A DNA stretch of 64,000 bases. It comes from Thermocrinis ruber (GTDB lineage Bacteria > Aquificota > Aquificia > Aquificales > Aquificaceae). Location: NCBI RefSeq assembly GCF_000512735.1, contig NZ_CP007028.1, forward strand, positions 62,001 through 126,000, written 5' to 3'. Below are positions 59,328 to 64,000 of this stretch, piece by piece; positions within the stretch are counted from its first letter, which is position 1; the number at the start of each line of letters is the position of its first letter. The notes beneath the pieces are model-generated. The model saw only the letters and a list, made by a program, of their open reading frames with translations. It ran no database searches and was not told the origin of the DNA. The position numbers and the translations under genes are program-made.

Positions 59328-60160
59328 TAGAGATAATTATAAAACACTCTCTCTGCCATATAGGAGCTTCTAACATTGGGACCACTGAAGACATGGCTAA
59401 AGCCCAGGCTGAGGGCAATCTCTTTTAACCTTTCAAACTCCTCTTGGGTGTAAAGCTTAACCACTGGGTGATGCCTCTTGGAAGGTTGGTAATACTGCCC
59501 AATGGTTAACACATCACACCCTACCCTTCTTAGATCTTTCATAACTTCCACGATCTCTTCCTCCCTTTCTCCAAAGCCCAGGATGAGGGCAGACTTGGTT
59601 ATGATGTTTGGGTTGAGTTCCTTTGCCCTTTTTAAAAGTTCTAAGCTTCTTTGATAATCCGCACCCTTTCTGACCCTCTGATATAGTCTTGGTACCGTTT
59701 CCACATTGTGGGCTAACACATCGGGCTCCGCCAAGAGGACAGTTTTTAAAGCTTGGTGAGAGCCACCAAAATCGGGCACAAGAACCTCCACCTTGATGTT
59801 CTGGATGTTTTCCTTTAAGACCCTTATGCATTTGGCAAACTGTCCTGCTCCACCATCCTCCAGGTCATCCCTGGTGGGGGAGGTGATTACCACATACCTG
59901 AGGTTTAAAGTCTTAACCGCTTCCAAAAGGCGGTAGGGCTCCTCTGGGTCCAGGGGTTCCGGATTTCCCCTCTTTAAGTTGCAAAAACTGCAAGCCCTCG
60001 TGCATTGATTTCCAAGGATCATAAAGGTGGCAGTGCCGGAGCCAAAGCATTGAGAGATGTTGGGACATCGGGATTCTTCGCAGACGGTATGTAGGCTTGT
60101 CCTTCTTAAAAGGGCCTTCAGTTGGTGGGTTTTGCTCAAAACCAAAAGGGGCTTAGCCAT
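59327..60160 (-). CDS. lipA: Lipoyl synthase
   Basis: Radical SAM enzyme that inserts two sulfurs into octanoyl groups on lipoyl proteins. The 277 residues hold the N-terminal auxiliary cluster motif CEESRCPNISQC, the radical SAM motif CTRACSFC, and the C-terminal GPNVRSSYMAE with the required RSSY. The ATG at 60160 is preferred over a TTG or later frame extension. A TAATAT box (60168-60173) ends seven bases upstream. Confidence 0.95.
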   Translation of the reverse strand: MAKPLLVLSKTHQLKALLRRTSLHTVCEESRCPNISQCFGSGTATFMILGNQCTRACSFCNLKRGNPEPLDPEEPYRLLEAVKTLNLRYVVITSPTRDDLEDGGAGQFAKCIRVLKENIQNIKVEVLVPDFGGSHQALKTVLLAEPDVLAHNVETVPRLYQRVRKGADYQRSLELLKRAKELNPNIITKSALILGFGEREEEIVEVMKDLRRVGCDVLTIGQYYQPSKRHHPVVKLYTQEEFERLKEIALSLGFSHVFSGPNVRSSYMAERVFYNYL

Positions 60161-60185
60161 TAGGACAATATTATCACAGAACCCA

Positions 60186-60214
60186 TTGACACACAAGAGT
60201 TTTAAGGCTAAAAT
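60186..60214 (+). promoter_or_regulatory. Consensus-like promoter of the TnpB-like gene
   Basis: TTGACA (60186-60191), a 17-base spacer and TAAAAT (60209-60214) end nine bases before the ATG at 60224. It is among the best sigma-70 promoters in the window, so the gene is probably expressed from its own start and not by readthrough. Confidence 0.75.
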
Positions 60215-60223
60215 CTAAGCTTA

Positions 60224-61798
60224 ATGTTTGTTAGCTTACAGTTCAAGCTTGAAATGAAAAAGGAAGACAAAGAAAAACTCATAAAGCTAATGCGCAAGCA
60301 ATCCTCCGCCATCCGAGTTGCATACAACATGCTAAAGGAGTTGGAAAAAGAGAAAACAAAAAATCCACACGCCCAAATATACCACAGACTAAGACAGCTA
60401 TTTCCTGAGTTGCCAACAAGATACATTGACTCAGCCATTTACAAAGCTAAACAATATCCCACCGATAAACCAGTGGTGTTTGGAAGCAAAAGACTTTTTG
60501 AAAAACTCTGTAAAAACCACCTTACAGGGAAAGCAAGGGAAAAACTTAAAAAACAATGGAGAGAATTAAGACAGGGAACATTGATTGCCATAGGTTCAAA
60601 ACATAAAACCGCACAGGGTAATCTACTACTCAGGTTTACGGAACTGAATGGAAAACTGCATCTAAGAATTACCACAGGAAGCAGAGAGTTTATCTACGCC
60701 AAAGTGTTAAGAGAACCCAGCAACAGCAAAGACAAGTGGCTCACCTTTATGGCTATGCTTTTAGAAAGCTGGCAAACAAAAAACTACTTTGCCTATACAG
60801 TGGAGTTAAAGCTAAGAGATGGAGAGATTTATGGGAGTGTATCCTTTGAAATCCCAATGCCTAAAGTGAAACACACAAAAGAGAACGGAGTAATAGCCAT
60901 AGACATAAACGCATCACCCATACACTTAGCCATAGCGGAAGTGTCAAAAACTGGAGAACTACTAAGCTATCAAACAATCAGCTTACACCACCTTTTAGGA
61001 CTTTCTCAAAACAGCAAAGACCATCAGGAGTGGATATTAGCCCATCGGATAGTAGATTTAGCCATTCAGAAAGGTAAAGCAATAGCAATAGAAAACCTAA
61101 AGAAACTCAAAAAAGGAATGCGTGGAGATGGGAAAGCTGAGTTAAGAAAAAGACTTCATCAGTGGAACGCCAAAAAGTTTTTGCAAAAGCTAAAAAGGGT
61201 AGCAATGTTAAAGGGAGTGGAAGTGATAGAGGTCAATCCTGCCTATACATCAATCATAGGCATGCTAAAGTATGCACCACAGTTGCACATAGACAAAGAC
61301 GTAGCGGGTGCTTATGTGATAGGAAGAAGGGCACTGGGCTTTAAAGAGGACATGCCTGAGAATTACGAAAGGCTGCTAAAAGACAAAGCATATTTAGAGT
61401 TTGCCCTAAAGAGGTATGAAAAAAGGGAAGAGGAACTTAGAGAACTTACAGAGAAGGAAAGCAACGAATACAAGAAAAACGCACTAAAAAGCGAACTAAG
61501 GAGTGTAGAGAATGCAAGAAAGCTATTAATCAATCTCATACAAAGCCTTCAGAGTGAGCCAAGCTCCTGTGAGGGAGCCAATGGAAGGAATCCCAAGCAG
61601 GGAAGGGTGGCAAAAACTACCCTTCAAAGTGCTTGGCAAGTTCTGAAGGTAGCCCTCCTCTTCCCTATTCTTGGAAAGGTCTTACCAAGGGACCTTTCCC
61701 CTCTGAAGCCAGTGTTGGTGGAAGGGTTGTGGGATAGGGTGAGGAGTAGGTTAGTTCCCTTAGAGGCTGGGGGGACGGTCCCAACAAGGGATTTTTAG
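60224..61798 (+). CDS. tnpB: TnpB-like RuvC nuclease (IS200/IS605 OrfB family) without zinc ribbon
   Basis: A 524-residue OrfB/TnpB relative. RuvC residues are visible: Asp227 (AIDINASPIHLAIAEV), Glu290 (AIAIENLKKLKKGM) and Asp359 (DKDVAGAYVIGRR). In usual TnpB proteins a four-Cys zinc ribbon lies between VNPAYTS and the last Asp. Here only about 15 residues without Cys (IIGMLKYAPQLHI) separate them, so the ribbon is absent. No TnpA gene is adjacent. The last 80 codons are Gly/Pro-rich and overlap a set of strong hairpins, so the true protein end may matter less than the RNA. It sits between lipA and thrC. Confidence 0.88.
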   Translation: MFVSLQFKLEMKKEDKEKLIKLMRKQSSAIRVAYNMLKELEKEKTKNPHAQIYHRLRQLFPELPTRYIDSAIYKAKQYPTDKPVVFGSKRLFEKLCKNHLTGKAREKLKKQWRELRQGTLIAIGSKHKTAQGNLLLRFTELNGKLHLRITTGSREFIYAKVLREPSNSKDKWLTFMAMLLESWQTKNYFAYTVELKLRDGEIYGSVSFEIPMPKVKHTKENGVIAIDINASPIHLAIAEVSKTGELLSYQTISLHHLLGLSQNSKDHQEWILAHRIVDLAIQKGKAIAIENLKKLKKGMRGDGKAELRKRLHQWNAKKFLQKLKRVAMLKGVEVIEVNPAYTSIIGMLKYAPQLHIDKDVAGAYVIGRRALGFKEDMPENYERLLKDKAYLEFALKRYEKREEELRELTEKESNEYKKNALKSELRSVENARKLLINLIQSLQSEPSSCEGANGRNPKQGRVAKTTLQSAWQVLKVALLFPILGKVLPRDLSPLKPVLVEGLWDRVRSRLVPLEAGGTVPTRDF

Positions 61799-61808
61799 AA
61801 CAGCCTCC
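61555..61808 (+). ncRNA. Candidate omega RNA (guide-RNA scaffold) at the 3' end of tnpB
   Basis: Perfect stems follow one another: GCTCC/GGAGC (61563-61567 with 61574-61578); CCAAGCA/TGCTTGG (61593-61599 with 61630-61636) enclosing AAGGGT/ACCCTT (61603-61608 with 61619-61624); GGAAAGGTC/GACCTTTCC (61673-61681 with 61691-61699, 9-base loop); and GAGGCTG/CAGCCTC (61763-61769 with 61801-61807), which spans the stop codon. TnpB nucleases use a structured RNA from the 3' end of their own gene. The exact ends are inferred. Confidence 0.6.
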
Positions 61809-61812
61809 GGGT

Positions 61813-61818
61813 TATAAT
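61813..61818 (+). promoter_or_regulatory. -10 box of thrC
   Basis: TATAAT 17 bases before the thrC ATG, at the edge of the TnpB 3' element. There is no clear -35 or Shine-Dalgarno. Confidence 0.5.
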
Positions 61819-61835
61819 TATTGTGTAGCTTGCTC

Positions 61836-62894
61836 ATGGATTATTGGAAAGGTATCATACACCATTACAGAGAATACCTGCCAGTGAATGAGAACACTCC
61901 CATCATCACCCTCTATGAGGGAAACACTCCCCTGGTGCACGCCCAAAACTTGGCAAGGGAGATTGGCTTTAAAGGGGAGATATTTTTAAAGTACGAGGGG
62001 CTAAACCCTACAGGTTCCTTTAAGGACAGGGGCATGACCTTGGCTATTTCCAAGGCGGTGGAGGCAGGAAAGAAGGCAGTTATTTGCGCATCTACGGGGA
62101 ACACTTCCGCTTCTGCCGCTGCGTACGCTGCAAAGGCTGGTCTTAAGGCTTATGTGCTTTTGCCGAAGGGTGCGGTAGCGTTGGGAAAGCTCTCCCAGGC
62201 GGTGATCTATGGAGCACAGGTGATTGCCATTCAGGGTACCTTTGACGACGCTTTGGAGATTGTCCGGAAGCTTGGGGAGATTTTGCCGGTGGAGGTGGTA
62301 AATTCTGTAAATCCCTACCGTATTGAGGGACAAAAGACGGGAGCCTTTGAGGTCTGCGATGCCCTTGGCTTTACACCCGATTATCACTTTATACCCGTTG
62401 GCAACGCGGGCAACATCACCGCCTACTGGAAGGGCTACAAGGAGTATTACCAAAGGGGAAAAATTGAAAAACTGCCCAAGATGATGGGATGGCAAGCGGA
62501 GGGTGCTGCGCCCATAGTGAAGGGCTACCCAATAAAAAACCCACAAACCATAGCCACCGCCATAAAGATCGGAAATCCCTACAGCTGGCAATCCGCCCTG
62601 CAAGCTGCAAGGGAATCGGGAGGGCTCATTGATGCGGTTAGCGACGACGAAATACTCTACGCCTACAAGTTGGTGGCTTCAAAGGAGGGGATCTTCTGCG
62701 AGCCTGCCTCCGCCGCATCGGTGGCGGGGTTAATAAAGCTCTGCAGGGAAGGGTTCTTTAAAGGGGGTGAGGTGGTGGTATGCACCCTGACGGGCAATGG
62801 ACTAAAGGACCCAGACACCGCCATGAAGGTATGCCAACAGCCCATAAGCTTACCACCGGTTTTGGAGGAGGTGTTAAAGCTCATAGAAATCTAA
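61836..62894 (+). CDS. thrC: Threonine synthase
   Basis: PLP enzyme that converts O-phosphohomoserine to threonine. From the ATG at 61836 it has 352 residues. The PLP Lys is in NPTGSFKDRGMTLA, followed by CASTGNTSASAAAYAA, the phosphate-binding PVGNAGNITAYW, and CEPASAASVAGL. The compact size is that of the short (Aquifex/Thermus/archaeal-like) threonine synthases. Upstream in-frame TTG codons are rejected because TATAAT lies at 61813-61818. Confidence 0.95.
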   Translation: MDYWKGIIHHYREYLPVNENTPIITLYEGNTPLVHAQNLAREIGFKGEIFLKYEGLNPTGSFKDRGMTLAISKAVEAGKKAVICASTGNTSASAAAYAAKAGLKAYVLLPKGAVALGKLSQAVIYGAQVIAIQGTFDDALEIVRKLGEILPVEVVNSVNPYRIEGQKTGAFEVCDALGFTPDYHFIPVGNAGNITAYWKGYKEYYQRGKIEKLPKMMGWQAEGAAPIVKGYPIKNPQTIATAIKIGNPYSWQSALQAARESGGLIDAVSDDEILYAYKLVASKEGIFCEPASAASVAGLIKLCREGFFKGGEVVVCTLTGNGLKDPDTAMKVCQQPISLPPVLEEVLKLIEI

Positions 62895-62897
62895 TAT

Positions 62898-62921
62898 ACC
62901 GACTGGTCGGTTGGTTATAAT
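62898..62921 (+). promoter_or_regulatory. TetR-type operator and -10 box of the RND pump gene
   Basis: ACCGAC-TG-GTCGGT (62898-62911) is an inverted repeat with 6-base perfect arms. Four bases later comes TATAAT (62916-62921), six bases before the ATG. The stretch GACTGGTCGGT, a 4-base gap and TATAAT match the efflux operon promoter at 21897-21917 with the same spacing. Confidence 0.8.
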
Positions 62922-62927
62922 AGCCCT

Positions 62928-64000
62928 ATGTATAAATTTTTCATAACTAGACCCGTCACCTCCTGGATGTTTATGATCTCCTTTATCCTCTTGGGTCTTT
63001 ATTCACTGCGAAACATTCCCATAGACAGATTGCCCGATGTGGATTTTCCTACTGTTTCAATAGTAACCACCTACCCGGGGGCAGACCCAAGCGTGGTGGA
63101 TGTGAACGTAACGAGGGTAATAGAGGACCAAATATCCACCATAAGCGGTATAGAAGCCATAACTTCTCAGAGTTTTTCCGGTATATCTCGGATCATCATT
63201 ACCTTCTCCCTTGAGAAGGATATAGACGTGGCAGCGCAGGAGGTTAGGGATGCGGTTCAAAGGGCTATGAGAAGGCTCCCGGAGGGTGTGGACCCGCCCG
63301 TGGTCAGAAAGGTGGATACATCCTTGGCGCCAATATTAGCCATTCTACTTCACTCAAAAACTGCAGACTATCAGACCTTAGCCTACTGGGCGGACAAGGT
63401 CATAAAAAGGGATTTTGAACGGATAGATGGCGTAGGGCAGGTGGATTTGGGGGGCTTTAGGGACAATGTAATGTGGGTTAGGATAGACCCACAGAAACTA
63501 TACTCAAGGAATCTCTCCATCCAGGATGTAATAGAAGCTATCGCCAAAAACCATCTGGACGCACCCGCGGGCGCCATCTACGGCAAAGAGAGAGAATACA
63601 TAATAAGGCTTTACGGCAAGGCAAAGGATGCAAAGGAGCTTGAAGAAATCGCCATCACTCCAAACCTGAAACTCAGGGATGTGGGCTATGCGGAGTTCGG
63701 AGAGGATGAAAAGAGAGGAATGGCAAGGTTCATGGGAGAGCAGGCGGTTGCCCTCATCATATACAAGCAGTCAAAAACCAACACGGTGGCGACCGCAGAA
63801 AAGGTTAAGCAAAGAATGGAGTATTGGAACAGGCAACTTCCCCCCGGCATGCGTATGGACATTACCTTTGACTCAAGCGTTTTCGTCAAGGACAGCGTCA
63901 AGGCAGCCATAGAGGAGATCATCATAGGAAGCCTTTTAACTGCGGTGGTAGTCTATTTCTTCCTCGGAAGCTTAAGGCTAACCCTCGTGCCCATATTTGC
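62928..64000 (+). CDS. RND-family efflux pump (AcrB/HAE1 type), 5' part
   Basis: The first 357 residues of an inner-membrane resistance-nodulation-division exporter; full proteins have about 1000-1050. Features are the N-terminal MYKFFITRPVTSWMFMISFI (TM1), LPDVDFPTVSIVTTYPGADP, EDQISTISGIEAITSQS, VRDAVQRAMRRLPEGVDPPVV (porter domain PN1/PN2), and the start of TM2 at the window edge (IIIGSLLTAVVVYFFLG). It would pump substrates by proton exchange through an AcrA-type adaptor and TolC. Its TetR-type operator matches that of the acrA-tolC-tetR operon, which lacks an RND gene. The mRNA should be leaderless. Confidence 0.94.
   Translation, partial: MYKFFITRPVTSWMFMISFILLGLYSLRNIPIDRLPDVDFPTVSIVTTYPGADPSVVDVNVTRVIEDQISTISGIEAITSQSFSGISRIIITFSLEKDIDVAAQEVRDAVQRAMRRLPEGVDPPVVRKVDTSLAPILAILLHSKTADYQTLAYWADKVIKRDFERIDGVGQVDLGGFRDNVMWVRIDPQKLYSRNLSIQDVIEAIAKNHLDAPAGAIYGKEREYIIRLYGKAKDAKELEEIAITPNLKLRDVGYAEFGEDEKRGMARFMGEQAVALIIYKQSKTNTVATAEKVKQRMEYWNRQLPPGMRMDITFDSSVFVKDSVKAAIEEIIIGSLLTAVVVYFFLGSLRLTLVPIF

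Noticed and set aside
62001-62603. 200-codon open frame antisense to thrC
   Set aside because: It is a shadow of a strongly conserved threonine synthase and its residues have no domain pattern.

Overview
The window reads as a chromosome segment of a thermophilic, Gram-negative, motile bacterium, most likely Aquificota (Hydrogenobacter/Thermocrinis-like). This placement is inferred from gene content, not from an rRNA. The content includes LptD, BamD, a LapA/LapB-type protein, TolC and RND pumps (outer membrane), FlgG (flagellum), DXS (MEP isoprenoid route), an archaeal-type S-adenosylmethionine synthetase beside an archaemetzincin, PflX-type radical SAM protein, and very tight gene packing. 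Almost every base is coding. The longest non-coding stretch outside the CRISPR array is about 420 bases at its leader side.

Layout. 1-2.6 kb: rho (cut by the window edge), mnmE and two tRNA-Arg genes on the minus strand. 2.6-13.1 kb: plus-strand run of phosphohexomutase, dienelactone hydrolase, cstA (frameshifted by a 13-bp duplication), RNase G, bamD, rsfS, a LapA-LapB-like fusion, flgG, and a haem-binding diguanylate cyclase broken at a poly-A tract. 13.1-15.1 kb: rsmE and HU, then tRNA-Gly(CCC) and a radical SAM gene. 15.1-21.9 kb: one overlapping six-gene efflux operon (acrA-tolC-tetR-tolC-emrA-emrB). 21.9-33.6 kb: gph, nrdA, lptD, rpe, hom, amzA, archaeal-type metK, a CcsA-like gene, dxs and a PepSY protein. 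33.7-34.9 kb: a 19-repeat CRISPR array read on the minus strand, with no cas genes in the window. 35.3-44.4 kb: arsA, then a long minus-strand run from endonuclease V to a family 4 uracil-DNA glycosylase, including recA and pilT. 44.5-48.7 kb: dnaE and a PP2C phosphatase. 49.2-52.5 kb: a thioredoxin-like gene divergent from a small cell-envelope cluster ending in a secreted TPR protein fused to a Ppx/GppA-like domain. 52.5-60.2 kb: ctpA-tsaD-tldD-slipin-DUF58 facing lipA-hypothetical-pheA. 60.2-61.8 kb: a solitary TnpB-like gene whose 3' end folds into consecutive hairpins (candidate omega RNA). 61.8-64 kb: thrC and the start of an RND pump gene.

How the parts connect. The RND pump gene at 62.9 kb and the efflux operon at 21.9 kb, 41 kb apart, carry the same TetR-type operator at the same distance from a TATAAT box. 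The TetR protein encoded in the operon probably controls both, and the operon's AcrA-like protein is a natural partner for the distant pump. Two genome-wide habits stand out. First genes of transcription units usually have a -10 box ending 6-10 bases before the start codon (leaderless mRNAs), whereas downstream genes have Shine-Dalgarno sequences and overlap their neighbours. In addition, all seven convergent gene junctions overlap tail to tail.

The most promising lead for an undescribed system is the zinc-ribbon-less TnpB with its structured 3' RNA. The secreted TPR-Ppx/GppA cluster and the two-locus TetR regulon come next.
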